A stretch of 64,000 bases of DNA from Methylocystis sp. KS32 (GTDB lineage Bacteria; Pseudomonadota; Alphaproteobacteria; Rhizobiales; Beijerinckiaceae): assembly GCA_002862095.1 (NCBI GenBank), contig PHSQ01000002.1, forward strand, positions 248,001-312,000, in the 5' to 3' direction. Under the pieces are notes generated by a model, which saw only the letters and a program-made list of their open reading frames with translations, made no database searches and was not told the DNA's origin. The position numbers were made by a program, and so were the translations under genes. Below, one piece after another: positions 17,920 through 27,120 of this stretch; position 1 is the stretch's first letter, and every line of letters starts with the position of its first letter.

Positions 17920-19325
17920 AACGGCGGATTATGATGGCGACGCTGGTTTTCGCCGCACCCGCGCCGCTGGGCGCGGAAACCCTGAACGGGGCGCTGACGA
18001 AAGCCTACCGCGCCAATCCGGTGCTGAACTCCGATCGCGCAGGGGTTCGCGCGCAGGATGAAAATATTCCCCGCGCGCTGTCCCAACTACGTCCGCAGGT
18101 CAAAACCGACACATTCCTGGGGTCGGAGCGGCGCCGCTCGGTCAACAACGCGACCGATATCAACAACGGCGACTATCTCGACCCGGTGTTCACACAATCG
18201 ATCCAGAACAACCGGGGGACTCCGCGTTCCGCGATCCTGAGCGTCGAACAGCCGTTGTTCGATGGGCTGAAGGCCATCAACTCGACGCACGCCGCGGAGG
18301 CCACTGTCTTCGCCGCGCGGCAGAGGCTGCGCCTGACCGAGTCGCACGTGCTGCTGGATGTCGTTTCCGCATATATGAACGTCATGCGAGACACCGCGAT
18401 TTTTCAGCTCCATCAGAGCAATGTGTCGGTGCTCGGCGAACAGCTTCGTCAGGTCAAGGAGAGATACGCCGCGGGGCAAATCACCTTGACGGACATTGCG
18501 CAGGCCGAAGCCCGCCTCTCAGCGGGACGCGCGCAGGCCGCAGCCGCTCGGGCGACGGTGGAAGCCAGCATCGGCACATATAAAAAGGTCGTCGGCGACG
18601 AGCCAAACAAGCTGGTTCCCGCGTCCCCCATCGACAATCTGCTTCCAGAAACGCGGGAAGAGGCGGAACGTATTGCGCTGGTCGAGCATCCGATCGCACG
18701 CGCCGCGCTCCATGATGCGGACGCGGCCGATCTCCAGGTGCTTGTCGCCGAGGCCGACTTCATGCCAACGTTTTCGCTCGTGGGCAATGTCTACAATCAG
18801 TCCGACATAGACGGGCGAGGCAATCGCGCCGTGGGCGCGCAAGTGTTGGGCAAACTCTCCATACCCTTGTATTCCGGCGGCGAGACTTCCGCGCGCGTCC
18901 GCCAGGCGAAAGAAACCGCGGGGCAGAAGAAATTCGACGTCGACGTCGCCCGCGCCGAACTCATGTCTCTCATGCGCGCCAATTGGGGGAGCCTGCAAGC
19001 CGCCAAAATCCAGGTCACTGCCGCTCAGGCGCAGGTCAAGGCGGCGGAACGCGCGCTGATGGGCGTAAGGGAAGAGGCCAAAGCGGGGCAGAGAACCACG
19101 CTGGATATTCTCAACGCTCAATATGAACTCCTCGGCGCGAGGATCGGCCTAGTCCTCGCCCAACGCGACCGGGTCGTCGCCTCCTATGGCGTGATGGCGG
19201 CCACCGGGCGGCTGTCGGCGGGGAGTTTGGGTCTCAAAGTCGAGGAATATGACGCCAGCGTCCATTTCGATCAGGTGAAGGATCTCTGGTTTGGCGCGGA
19301 TACGCCGGGCGCCACAAATCGCTAA
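17913..19325 (+). CDS. TolC-family outer-membrane efflux channel
   Basis: The 470-residue outer-membrane factor has a signal peptide MLKRRIMMATLVFAAPAPLG ending near AETLNGALTKAY. Two internally repeated halves follow, each with LxxAYxxNP-like helices and strands (SVEQPLFDGLKA; KLSIPLYSGGETSARVRQA). The style is that of the TolC/type I secretion subfamily rather than CusC-type lipoproteins, since no lipobox is present. The TTG start at 17913 follows a G-rich stretch and overlaps the pump gene. An ATG at 17931 is an alternative. It completes a three-gene tripartite efflux operon. Confidence 0.9.
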   Translation: MLKRRIMMATLVFAAPAPLGAETLNGALTKAYRANPVLNSDRAGVRAQDENIPRALSQLRPQVKTDTFLGSERRRSVNNATDINNGDYLDPVFTQSIQNNRGTPRSAILSVEQPLFDGLKAINSTHAAEATVFAARQRLRLTESHVLLDVVSAYMNVMRDTAIFQLHQSNVSVLGEQLRQVKERYAAGQITLTDIAQAEARLSAGRAQAAAARATVEASIGTYKKVVGDEPNKLVPASPIDNLLPETREEAERIALVEHPIARAALHDADAADLQVLVAEADFMPTFSLVGNVYNQSDIDGRGNRAVGAQVLGKLSIPLYSGGETSARVRQAKETAGQKKFDVDVARAELMSLMRANWGSLQAAKIQVTAAQAQVKAAERALMGVREEAKAGQRTTLDILNAQYELLGARIGLVLAQRDRVVASYGVMAATGRLSAGSLGLKVEEYDASVHFDQVKDLWFGADTPGATNR

Positions 19326-19564
19326 CAGCAACTCTCGCGGCTTGGCGTTTGACGCAACTGGCGAAAGAGGCGAGGCATCCGCGTGTGTCGGAGTGAGACG
19401 GGAGGGGCGCATCGCGAGAGAGTGGCTCCGGCCGGGTCGGGTTGACGTAAACCGTGAAAAATCTGCGGTTTCGCGTCCGCAATTGACGTTGAAATAAGAA
19501 GAAAAGTCGGCGTTTTCTCATCAATGACGTCAATCATGCGAACTAGAGCTATACAGGATTTTGC

Positions 19565-19762
19565 GTGACGGTTCTCGTCGGCCTGCTGCGCCGGATGGAG
19601 GATTTCGACGAGATCGCCATGTTTGGCGAGGAGCAGATCGACCGGTTGCGACGCATATTGCCTTTTGCCAATGGGAATTACGGCGACAGTCCACTCTATG
19701 ACTCGCAGGTATGGCGTTCAGTTGGTTGTATTGTCACGGTAATTCCGAGATTCCGCGGATAG
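19565..19762 (+). pseudogene. ISAs1-family transposase fragment
   Basis: The 65-residue frame contains MEDFDEIAMFGEEQIDRLRR and ILPFANG, which resembles the N-terminal FxEIxxFGxxxLxxLRxxLPFxNGIPSHDT region of ISAs1 (H-repeat) transposases. The match stops at the expected PSHDT motif, and the rest of the transposase is absent. The surrounding 19326-19919 DNA shows no other gene; a GGCCCCGGCG/CGTCGGGGCC hairpin lies at about 19878-19903. Confidence 0.45.
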
Positions 19763-19919
19763 GCCTTTTCCTTCCCGCCACGAAGCGGTTTTTCGCCCCT
19801 CTCGATCCGCGCGCATGGCGGGAGCCGGGTGGCAAGAATTTATTTACATATCTCGCCTATTCCTCGAACTCTGATTCTGGCCCCGGCGTCGCGCCGTCGG
19901 GGCCGACGTTGCGGGGAAA

Positions 19920-20141
19920 GTGTCGAGTATGGCGTATGCTTTCGCAAAGCGTGTTCTCGAAGGCCGTAAACGCATCGCGACAATCGTCGTCGAGACGCCG
20001 GCGGAGATGCTTCAGGTCGAGGTTTTGACGCCTTGCGCGTCCCTCGCCGAATTCGACAGGGCGATGGAAAAATTCGAACTGGAATCGAACGAAGCGAAGC
20101 AAAAAGCGCGAGAGTGGATCGCCTTTGGCTTTCAGGGCTGA
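19920..20141 (+). CDS. Small conserved-looking protein of unknown function
   Basis: The 73-residue frame (MSSMAYAFAKRVLEGRKRIATIVVETP...) has no recognised domain. It has a plausible alternation of strand (IATIVVETP, MLQVEVLTP) and helix (AEFDRAMEKFELESNEAKQKAREWI) and good local codon bias. The GTG-type start at 19920 or the ATG at 19929 could be used. It ends 13 bp before the stop of the convergent PH-domain gene. Coding status is likely but not certain. Confidence 0.45.
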   Translation: MSSMAYAFAKRVLEGRKRIATIVVETPAEMLQVEVLTPCASLAEFDRAMEKFELESNEAKQKAREWIAFGFQG

Positions 20142-20154
20142 TCGGGTCGCGCGC

Positions 20155-20577
20155 TTATTCGAGCGCATGCGCGAGCCGGTCGGATTCGTCGGAGCCGATG
20201 CGCAGGAATTTTCCCGTCGCAAGCTCGATTTCGACCGCCTCGAGGCCGCTCACATTATAGAGCCAACCGCGCGGCGTGAGGTGGATTCCCCAGCCATGCC
20301 ACCATTTGTTGCGCACAGGCGTCGCCTTGACGATGTCGGCGCGGGGAATCGACTTGCGCAGCACGCCGGGTCCGAAAAACCAGATAAGTTCGGTCGGCGT
20401 GACTTCGACGGTCAAGGAAGAAAAAACCCAGATCGTCGGCGCCAATGCAACGATCGGAATCAGCTGAAGAACCCAGGTCCCGGTCAGGCGGCCGGCGACC
20501 ACCATCGCGACGGCGAGCGGAATCGTAACGAAGATCAATAGATAGCCCGTTTGGGTGTGACGATATAATGGCCGCAT
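20155..20577 (-). CDS. Membrane protein with bacterial PH-like domain
   Basis: The 140-residue protein has two hydrophobic helices (about residues 10-30 and 35-52), then a PH-like part: VEVTPTELIWFFGPGVLRKS, IPRADIVKATPVRNKWWHGWG and VEIELATGKFLRIGSDESDRL. This pattern resembles DUF304/YdbS-type bacterial PH domains, whose roles are poorly defined. It appears to be a single-gene unit. A family 2 repeat lies 38 bp upstream of its start. Confidence 0.6.
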   Translation of the reverse strand: MRPLYRHTQTGYLLIFVTIPLAVAMVVAGRLTGTWVLQLIPIVALAPTIWVFSSLTVEVTPTELIWFFGPGVLRKSIPRADIVKATPVRNKWWHGWGIHLTPRGWLYNVSGLEAVEIELATGKFLRIGSDESDRLAHALE

Positions 20578-20615
20578 TTTCGCCTCCCTGCCTTGCTCGC
20601 GCCGGAAACCCGCAT

Positions 20616-20734
20616 CTAGATGCGCTTTCCGACCAGACGGAATCGTCTGATCGACAAGAAATCGCTCCAGATTCAGAAAGCTAGAGCAAAATATAATCGA
20701 AAAAGTCTATCAATTTTTTCGGATTTCGCCCTAA
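20616..20734 (+). repeat. Family 2 structured repeat, copy 2
   Basis: It starts CTAGATGCGCTTTCCGACC. Hairpin 1 is slightly decayed (GACCAGACG with CGTCTGATC), and hairpin 2 and the right end are degraded (CGCCCTAA instead of TGCTCTAG). It is an old copy. Confidence 0.75.
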
Positions 20735-20776
20735 CGCCGGGAGCATAAATCAAGGCGCAAATTCGCCAACGACTTC

Positions 20777-21021
20777 TTAATTCCACCCCGTCACGAAGCA
20801 GAAACCCGAGCGGTAAAAGGGAACATCGCTGCACGCCCCCCCTCATTGCGAGCAGACCGGCGCAATCCAGGGGCGACGCCATTACCTTTTTGCCTTTTCA
20901 TGCTCGCAAGAACGCGCGAAACCATCCGGCCTCCGCCTAATGGCCGCTGGATTTCTTCGTCGCCTGGTTCCTCGCAATGACGAACCTGCCAGCAAATTCG
21001 TTTTTGATGCAGTAGAATTAA
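20777..21021. repeat. Family 1 miniature repeat, copy C (diverged, 245 bp)
   Basis: The left end is TTAATTCCACCCCGTCACGA and the right end TGATGCAGTAGAATTAA. The core has two CATTGCGAG/CGCAATGA arms separated by an enlarged centre. It ends 72 bp before the preferred EcsC start. Confidence 0.65.
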
Positions 21022-21093
21022 CGCGCCCACTTGCAAGGCGGGTTTGTTCGTCCGATCTTTGGAGCGAGGATTTACCGCTCGGAGTCCGCGCCC

Positions 21094-21942
21094 TTGGCCA
21101 ACACCCTGCCCGTTCCCGTCACCCGCTTCAGCCAGACCGATCGGGCCGCGCTTGAGGCGGCCGTGGCCGCGCTGGAGAAAGCGAGCTTCGCGAGGAGCCT
21201 ATCGAACCTCCTCGGAGGCCAGATGGGCTTTGCGGGGCGGATTTTGCCGGAAAAATTCCAGCGGATTGGCACGACGGCCGCGAAAAGAGCCCTGGAGGGA
21301 GCGCTCGCCGTCGCGCTGGTCAGCCTCAGGGGCAAACCCATATCCGACAGCGGCGCGCGCCACCGGCGGCTGGCGATGATCTGCGGCGCGATGGGCGGAG
21401 CGATGGGGCTTTCCGCTTTACCCATAGAACTGCCGATCTCGACGGCGATCATGTTGCGCGCCATCGCCGATATCGCGCGGGCCGAGGGCGAGGATCTTCG
21501 CGACCCGGCGGCGGCGATCGCTTGTCTCGAGGTTTTCGCCCTCGGCGGACATGGCGAGGAAGAAAAAATGATGGAGGGCGGTTATCTCGCTCTTCGCGGG
21601 CTGTTCGCCAAATCCGTCTCCGACGCGACCGCCTATGTCTCGCAAAGAGGAGCCGTCTCCGAGTCCGCGCCCGCCCTTGCCCGATTGATCGGAGCCATCG
21701 CCGGCCGTTTCGGCGTCGTGGTTTCGCAAAAGACCGCCGCTCAGGCCGCGCCCATCGTCGGCGCCATTACCGGAGCCGCGATCAACGCCGCCTTCACCGA
21801 ACATTTCCAGTCCTTGGCGCGCGGCCACTTCACTGTGCGAAGGCTCGAGCGCGCCTATGGGGCTCACGAGGTCCGGGCCGAATACGCCCGGATCGCCCGC
21901 GCCGCGGGGTTCTGGGCGCAGGAGTCAGCGGGCGCCGCCTAA
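21094..21942 (+). CDS. EcsC family protein
   Basis: This 282-residue protein matches the EcsC family, named after a gene beside the EcsAB ABC transporter of Bacillus; its biochemical role is unknown. Recognisable parts are GAMGGAMGLSALPIELPIST, the CLEVFALGG region and the Gly/Ala-rich helices VGAITGAAINAAFTEHFQ near the C terminus, plus RLERAYGAHEVRAEY. The TTG at 21094 (MANTLPVPVTRF) with GGAG upstream is the preferred start; a TTG at 21031 is possible. The last 18 bp overlap the 3' end of the convergent AlgJ-like gene. Confidence 0.75.
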   Translation: MANTLPVPVTRFSQTDRAALEAAVAALEKASFARSLSNLLGGQMGFAGRILPEKFQRIGTTAAKRALEGALAVALVSLRGKPISDSGARHRRLAMICGAMGGAMGLSALPIELPISTAIMLRAIADIARAEGEDLRDPAAAIACLEVFALGGHGEEEKMMEGGYLALRGLFAKSVSDATAYVSQRGAVSESAPALARLIGAIAGRFGVVVSQKTAAQAAPIVGAITGAAINAAFTEHFQSLARGHFTVRRLERAYGAHEVRAEYARIARAAGFWAQESAGAA

Positions 21943-23178
21943 GGGCTTCGAGCCGATGGCGCGCACCGATTCCAGCAGATTCCCGACCTGCCGATTATAT
22001 CCGATATTCGACTCGTTCTCTTCGAGCACGACGGCGTCGGCCTGGGCGAAGCTCGCGGCGAGTAGCGCGAGGTCGGCGGAAAGTCGCGCGCCATTGCCGA
22101 TCTCGCCCGGCGCGGTCAGAAAGCGCGACAGCGTCACCGCGCCGGAATCGTCTCTCATGTAAAACCAGTAGTCGATTTCCGGCGGACAGGGCGCTTGCGC
22201 CGCCGCCACGATCAATTCGCGCAGAAAACTGTCCCCGACCATCAGAAGGCGCGGCTTCCTGGAACAGGCCGGAGCCTCGCCTCCCTTTCGGGAAATCGCG
22301 GCCGTCGGGTAGCGGTCGTTGGGCCAGAAGAGATTGAGCAGGTCGAGAAGATCGCGGTCGGTTCCCCTGGCCACATCGTCCTCGCGCCAGTCAAAATCAT
22401 ATTTGCCTATAGGCGCGCGCCCCTCCTGCTCCATCGAGCGGCTCGCCTCCCGCAGCGTGAGGGCGGCGCCGAGGAGATTCCAATGAATGCCGCCTCGCGG
22501 AAACAGGTCGATCGGATAGGCGCTCTGCGCTCGCGCGAGCAGTTGCGCGCCGTCGACATAAGTCACGGCGCGCTTTTCCAGCGCCGACCGAAACGGCGCC
22601 AGCTTGCCGTCCGCGATATTCTCCGCGAGCGCCGGGCAACCGCGCCCAACTGGCAGGTATTGGGGCGCGTGAGCGGCTTTCGATGGGGAAATCAAATAGA
22701 CAAACCCCTTGTCCCATGCCTTGGCGGAGGCAGAGATTTCGCCGACCCTATCGGCCCATTCGTCGAGGCTTTTCGGGTCCGGCGCTCCGCCGCGCGCGCA
22801 AAATTCCTCGACATAGCCCAGGCTGAAAAGCTGCTCGTCGCGGCCGACGACAATGTTCGCCGCGCCGGAAGCGCGAAATAGCGAATACATGAATTGGTTT
22901 TTCAGCCGCACCGAAATCGGAAAGACCGGCGACGTTCGACCTATGTTGGTCGAGACGGCGCGCTGCATTTCGCCCGAGAGAAAGGCCTGCAAGGTCCACG
23001 GCGCCGGCTCGATCTTCGGGACGCCGTTGAGCGGCTCGGCGCTGCGGATGCGCAGTTTCGGCCAGTCGCGCTCGACGGCGAAGTTCCAAAGATTCGCCAA
23101 AAATAAAAAGCCGATGAATCCCGCGCAGGCAAAGATCGGCAGACGTTCGAAAAGACGGCGGGAAAACGCCAGAGCCAT
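21925..23178 (-). CDS. AlgJ/AlgX-like SGNH O-acetyltransferase-type protein
   Basis: The 417-residue protein has one N-terminal membrane anchor (LPIFACAGFIGFLFLANLW) and a periplasmic SGNH-like domain. The DHxx-type region appears as FPRGGIHWNLLGAALTLREA and the nucleophile block as LLMVGDSFLRELIVAA. This is the AlgJ/AlgX layout that transfers acetyl groups to polysaccharide using acyl chains passed through an MBOAT protein. It lies 3 bp downstream of the MBOAT gene, so the two are almost certainly co-transcribed. No alginate synthesis genes are nearby, so the acceptor polymer is unknown. Confidence 0.8.
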   Translation of the reverse strand: MALAFSRRLFERLPIFACAGFIGFLFLANLWNFAVERDWPKLRIRSAEPLNGVPKIEPAPWTLQAFLSGEMQRAVSTNIGRTSPVFPISVRLKNQFMYSLFRASGAANIVVGRDEQLFSLGYVEEFCARGGAPDPKSLDEWADRVGEISASAKAWDKGFVYLISPSKAAHAPQYLPVGRGCPALAENIADGKLAPFRSALEKRAVTYVDGAQLLARAQSAYPIDLFPRGGIHWNLLGAALTLREASRSMEQEGRAPIGKYDFDWREDDVARGTDRDLLDLLNLFWPNDRYPTAAISRKGGEAPACSRKPRLLMVGDSFLRELIVAAAQAPCPPEIDYWFYMRDDSGAVTLSRFLTAPGEIGNGARLSADLALLAASFAQADAVVLEENESNIGYNRQVGNLLESVRAIGSKPLGGAR

Positions 23179-23181
23179 CGG

Positions 23182-24594
23182 CTAGAACCTGAAGTAGATG
23201 AATGGTTTGAAGGGGTCCGCGACGCCTTTCGCCAGCGCCGCGGCGAAAAGCAGGGCGAGCAGCGCATTGGCGGCGGGCGCGAAACGCCGCGCCAGCAAGC
23301 GCCAACTGAATCCCTCGACGTAAAGCGCGGCCCGCTGCGCGACGCAAATCGAGGCCGCGATCAGCGCGGCGAGCCAGTAATAGGAGGGAACCATCGGATC
23401 GCCGGGCGCGACGGCGCGGGGCTGAACCATCAAGGTCAGCATGTCCCCCGCCTGGTCCAGCGAATTGGCGCGAAAGATGGTCCAGCCGACCATGACGATC
23501 AGGAAAGTCGCGAGATTCGCCATCCAGCCGGGCAGACGCTCCAGCGCGCGCAACAGAAAGACGCGATCGAGAACCAGAAAGAGCCCGTTGTAGGCGCCCC
23601 AGGCGACATAGGTCCAGGCCGCGCCATGCCAAATCCCCGAGGCGAGGAAACAAAGCCAAAGGTTCAAATGAGTGCGCAAGGCGCCGAGGCGGTTTCCCCC
23701 GAGGGGAAAATAAAGATACTCGCGAATCCAGCCGGTCAGCGACATGTGCCAGCGCCGCCAGAACTCGGTAATGCTTCTCGCGATGTAAGGTTCGTTGAAA
23801 TTTTCATGCAGATGGAAGCCGAACATGCGCGCAAGGCCTATCGCCATGTCGGAATAGCCGGAAAAATCGAAATAAATCTGGAACGTGAAAAAGATCACGC
23901 CAGCCCAGGCCTCCACGAAGCCGAGTTCGGAGGCGTTGTGGGCGAAGACGAGGTCCGCTCCGCCCGCGAGCGCGTCCGCGAGCAGCAGCTTCTTGATCAC
24001 GCCGAGCATGAAGCGGGAGAATCCGGCCACGAAATCGTCGGCGTGAGGCGGCGGACAGGATTCCATCTGGCCGGCGATGTCGTGATATTTGATGATCGGA
24101 CCCGCCAGGAGCTTGGGAAAAAAGAAGACGTAAAGCGCATAGAGCGAAACGCTCCGCGCGGGCGTCGTCACGCCGCGATGGACGTCAACGAGATAGGTGA
24201 TCTTCTCGAAAACGATGAAAGAAACACCGATGGGCAGCGCGATCTTGGGGATCGACAGATGAACAAGCCCGAGCGCATCGATGTTTTCGAGTAGAAACCC
24301 GGCGTATTTGTAATAGACCAGAATGGCTAGATTTCCGAAGACGCCAAGCGCCAACCATAGCGAGCGGGTCCGGCTTGCTTGCGGGGACTCGAAAACCCGC
24401 CGGGCGGCAAAAAGATCGAGCGCGACCGAGGCGAAGACCACGAACACGAAGACCGGCTCGCTCCAGGCATAGAAGGCCACGCTGGCGAGGAGCAGCGCGA
24501 TCATGCGCCAAAGGCGGCGCCCGCTCGCCGCGAGATAGACCAGATAGACCGCCGGCGCGAAAAGGAACAGGAACAGCGGTTCGTAAAAGAGCAT
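23182..24594 (-). CDS. MBOAT family O-acyltransferase (AlgI-like)
   Basis: The 470-residue polytopic membrane protein has the MBOAT core: FWRRWHMSLTGWIREYLYFP and LASGIWHGAAWTYVAWG with the catalytic His. The start MLFYEPLFLFLFAPAVYLVY is typical of AlgI-like proteins. I choose the ATG at 24594, preceded by AAGGACCGAG, over an upstream ATG at 24657 that would add 21 atypical residues. AlgI-type proteins move acyl groups across the inner membrane for use by AlgJ/AlgX-like partners, and one is encoded directly downstream. It is divergent from tyrS. Confidence 0.9.
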   Translation of the reverse strand: MLFYEPLFLFLFAPAVYLVYLAASGRRLWRMIALLLASVAFYAWSEPVFVFVVFASVALDLFAARRVFESPQASRTRSLWLALGVFGNLAILVYYKYAGFLLENIDALGLVHLSIPKIALPIGVSFIVFEKITYLVDVHRGVTTPARSVSLYALYVFFFPKLLAGPIIKYHDIAGQMESCPPPHADDFVAGFSRFMLGVIKKLLLADALAGGADLVFAHNASELGFVEAWAGVIFFTFQIYFDFSGYSDMAIGLARMFGFHLHENFNEPYIARSITEFWRRWHMSLTGWIREYLYFPLGGNRLGALRTHLNLWLCFLASGIWHGAAWTYVAWGAYNGLFLVLDRVFLLRALERLPGWMANLATFLIVMVGWTIFRANSLDQAGDMLTLMVQPRAVAPGDPMVPSYYWLAALIAASICVAQRAALYVEGFSWRLLARRFAPAANALLALLFAAALAKGVADPFKPFIYFRF

Positions 24595-24701
24595 CTCGGT
24601 CCTTGAGCGGAGGCGAAGGGCTTGCGGCTCATAGCAGAGCCAAAGCGCCAGCGGCAAGGAAGCGCCTTGCGCGAGCGGTCTCCAACCGCTAACACCCGCG
24701 C

Positions 24702-26003
24702 ATGTCCGACGATTTCGTTCCCAAATCCGAATTTCTCGCCACGCTCATCGCGCGCGGCTTCGTGCATCAATGCACCGACTTCGCCGGTCTGGACGCCGAG
24801 GCGAAGAAAGGCGGTCTTTCGGCCTATATCGGCTTCGACTGCACAGCGCCATCGCTCCACGTCGGCTCGCTGCTGCCGATCATGATGCTCTCCTGGCTGC
24901 AACGCACCGGCGGCAGACCCCTGCCCCTCGTCGGCGGCGGCACCACGCGCGTCGGCGACCCCTCCGGCAAGGACGAGAGCCGCAAGCTCCTCGCCATCGA
25001 GCAGATCGACGCCAACAAGGCTTCCATCAAAGCCATATTCGAGAAGTTCCTGCACTTTGGCGAAGGCGCGAACGACGCGCTCCTGCTCGATAACGCCGAT
25101 TGGCTCGCGGGGCTCAATTACATCGAATTTCTACGCGACGTCGGCCGGCATTTCTCGGTCAACCGCATGCTGACCATGGACAGCGTCAAGCTTCGGCTTG
25201 AGCGCGAGCACGAACTGTCGTTCATCGAATTCAATTACATGTGCCTGCAGTCCTATGACTTCGCAGAGATTAGCAAGCGCCATGGCGCCGTGCTGCAAAT
25301 GGGCGGCTCCGATCAATGGGGCAACATCGTCATGGGCGTCGATCTTGGTCGGCGCATGGGCCGCCCACAGCTCTATGGCCTCACCTCGCCGCTTCTGACG
25401 ACCTCCTCCGGCGCCAAAATGGGCAAAACGGCGGCGGGCGCGGTCTGGCTCAACGCCGATCGGCTCTCGCCATACGATTACTGGCAATATTGGCGCAACA
25501 CCGAGGACGCCGACGTCGTTCGCTTTTTAAAACTCTTCACCTTTCTCCCCCTGGACGAGATCGCGCGGCTGGGCGCGCTCGAGGGCGCGGAGATCAACGT
25601 GGCCAAGGAGACGCTGGCGACCGAGGCGACCGCGCTCGTGCATGGCCGCGAGGCTGCCGAACAGGCCGCAAAAGGTTCGCGAATCATGTTCGCTCCGGCG
25701 GACCAGCTTCAGCTGGTCGGAAATCCGGCCGAACTCACGTTGATGCAATCCCTGCCCAAGATCCCGGTGAGCGCGGCTATGATTGAGGTCGGGGTCGGCA
25801 TTTTGACAGCAAATGTAATGGCTGGACTTGTCACCTCGACAAGCGAAGCCCGTCGTCAAATTAAGAACAGCGGGTTGTACATCAACGATGTTGTTGTAAC
25901 TGACCCAAATCTTGTTATTGATAACAAGTATTTTGAGAAGAATGGAGTAGTAAAACTTTCACTTGGCAAGAAGAAGCATGTGCTGCTGGAGCGGGAGGCT
26001 TAA
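24702..26003 (+). CDS. tyrS: Tyrosyl-tRNA synthetase
   Basis: This 433-residue class I synthetase charges tRNA-Tyr. It shows the HIGH-type motif in [26 protein letters not shown] (here [11 protein letters not shown]), the tyrosine pocket GGSDQWGNI and the KMSKS variant [12 protein letters not shown]. The C terminus is an S4 RNA-binding domain ([33 protein letters not shown]). The last ~180 bp have clearly lower GC: 43 of 120 bases at 25861-25980. The reading frame is intact throughout. Confidence 0.97.
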   Translation: MSDDFVPKSEFLATLIARGFVHQCTDFAGLDAEAKKGGLSAYIGFDCTAPSLHVGSLLPIMMLSWLQRTGGRPLPLVGGGTTRVGDPSGKDESRKLLAIEQIDANKASIKAIFEKFLHFGEGANDALLLDNADWLAGLNYIEFLRDVGRHFSVNRMLTMDSVKLRLEREHELSFIEFNYMCLQSYDFAEISKRHGAVLQMGGSDQWGNIVMGVDLGRRMGRPQLYGLTSPLLTTSSGAKMGKTAAGAVWLNADRLSPYDYWQYWRNTEDADVVRFLKLFTFLPLDEIARLGALEGAEINVAKETLATEATALVHGREAAEQAAKGSRIMFAPADQLQLVGNPAELTLMQSLPKIPVSAAMIEVGVGILTANVMAGLVTSTSEARRQIKNSGLYINDVVVTDPNLVIDNKYFEKNGVVKLSLGKKKHVLLEREA

Positions 26004-26026
26004 ATTCAGTCATTCCCGCCGCCTGT

Positions 26027-26048
26027 CATTCCCGCGCTCGCGGGAATG
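26027..26048. terminator. Hairpin after tyrS
   Basis: CATTCCCGCG and CGCGGGAATG (26027-26036 and 26039-26048) form a tight 10-bp stem, the common REP-like CATTCCCGC type. A partial CATTCCCGC precedes it at 26011. It may end tyrS transcription, but there is no T run. Confidence 0.45.
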
Positions 26049-26068
26049 AAAGGCCTGGAGGCGAATAG

Positions 26069-26362
26069 GTGGAGCGAACCTATTGGGTCTACCTCCTCGC
26101 CAGCCGCCGCAACGGCACGCTTTACGTTGGCGTGACCAATGATCTTTCGCGGCGCGTTCACGAACACAAAACCAAGGCCGTTCAGGGATTCACCTCCCGT
26201 CATGACGTTCATATGCTCGTATGGTTTGAATCCTACGGTGATGTAACCGAAGCCATCGCACGCGAAAAGCAGCTCAAGAAATGGAATCGCGCATGGAAAC
26301 TGGAGCGCATCGAGAAGTTCAATCCTGCGTGGCGTGATTTGTATTTTGACCTGAACATTTGA
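26069..26362 (+). CDS. GIY-YIG nuclease-domain protein
   Basis: The 97-residue single-domain protein belongs to the UPF0213/YhbQ-like GIY-YIG group: YWVYLLASRRNGTLYVGVTN supplies the two tyrosine strands (here YVYLL...LYVGVT), DLSRRVHEHK the catalytic Arg region, and WFESYGDVTEAIAREKQLKKW the conserved Glu. Such stand-alone proteins are common and mostly of unknown function, with possible DNA repair or mobile ancestry. The start is a GTG at 26069. It is AT-richer than its neighbours and is flanked by REP-like DNA. Confidence 0.85.
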   Translation: MERTYWVYLLASRRNGTLYVGVTNDLSRRVHEHKTKAVQGFTSRHDVHMLVWFESYGDVTEAIAREKQLKKWNRAWKLERIEKFNPAWRDLYFDLNI

Positions 26363-26377
26363 ACCGCCCACCGCGCC

Positions 26378-26935
26378 CTACCCCCGCGACACTTCTCCAA
26401 TCGCCTCCCAGGCCGCCAGCTTGCGCTCGAAGTCGAGGCTCGCGTGCGCCGGGCTGGTCGAGGGGAGCCGCAGCGTCGGAATCCGCTTGCTCAGGCCCGG
26501 CGCGACGAGGTCCGTGAAAAGCCGTTGCGCGGTCGCGCCGTTGAAACAGACCAGCTCTATCCCGCGATGCCTTTCGAAAAACGAGGCGAAATCGTTCGGC
26601 GTCACGCTCGATGTCTCGATTTTATGGTCGAGACTCCCCGGCCTCTTCGCGCTGGCGCAAACGTCCCAGAGCGCGACACGGTTCTCCTTTAGCCTGCGCA
26701 ATCGTTCTTCGTAAGGGTGCTCCAGCCCAGCGTCGAACAGCCTGCCCATCAATGGCCAGAAGACGTTGCGCGGCTGGGCGTAATATTGCCGCATCTCCAG
26801 CGACATCCGCCCCGGAAGCGAACCGAGGATCAGCACCCGCGCATCGACGCGCGCCACTGGCGGGAAGCCAAAGGACGGGACGGCGTGGCTGGGCATCGTT
26901 GCTTCTCCAATGGGGGCCGACAGTGTGTCGCTCAT
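26378..26935 (-). CDS. DNA-deoxyinosine glycosylase (uracil-DNA glycosylase superfamily)
   Basis: The 185-residue protein resembles the deoxyinosine glycosylase branch of the Mug/UDG superfamily, which removes hypoxanthine and related deaminated bases from DNA. Visible motifs are ILGSLPGRMSLEMRQYYAQPRN in pieces (active-site loop GSLPG followed by YYAQPRNVFW), LWDVCASAKRPGSLDHKI and the C-terminal LPSTSPAHAS loop that enters the minor groove. The first ATG at 26935 or an ATG at 26896 may be used. It is a single-gene unit with a family 2 repeat 51 bp upstream. Confidence 0.85.
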   Translation of the reverse strand: MSDTLSAPIGEATMPSHAVPSFGFPPVARVDARVLILGSLPGRMSLEMRQYYAQPRNVFWPLMGRLFDAGLEHPYEERLRRLKENRVALWDVCASAKRPGSLDHKIETSSVTPNDFASFFERHRGIELVCFNGATAQRLFTDLVAPGLSKRIPTLRLPSTSPAHASLDFERKLAAWEAIGEVSRG

Positions 26936-26986
26936 TCCCGCAACGGCGTCCTTCCACTCGGCGCGCGCGGCCCGCGATCCGACCGT

Positions 26987-27104
26987 CTAGAGCGCTTTCC
27001 GACCAGACGGAATCGTCTGGTCGATAAGAAATCGCTCCAGATTCAAAAAGCTAGAGCAAAATCTAATCGAAAAAGTCTATCAACTTTTTCGGATTTTGCT
27101 CTAG
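26987..27104 (+). repeat. Family 2 structured repeat, copy 3 (near consensus)
   Basis: CTAG at 26987-26990 and 27101-27104 bound 118 bp. Left end AGCGCTTTCCGACCAGACGG and right end CGGATTTTGCT are imperfect inverted repeats. Hairpin arms are GACCAGACG/CGTCTGGTC and CGAAAAAGT/ACTTTTTCG. It is almost identical to the copy at 59356. Confidence 0.9.
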
Positions 27105-27120
27105 CCTGGCGCCGTGCAAA

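Noticed and set aside
19326..19560. Possible gene after the TolC-like gene
   Set aside because: Short frames on both strands lack protein-like composition; the stretch reads as ordinary intergenic DNA.
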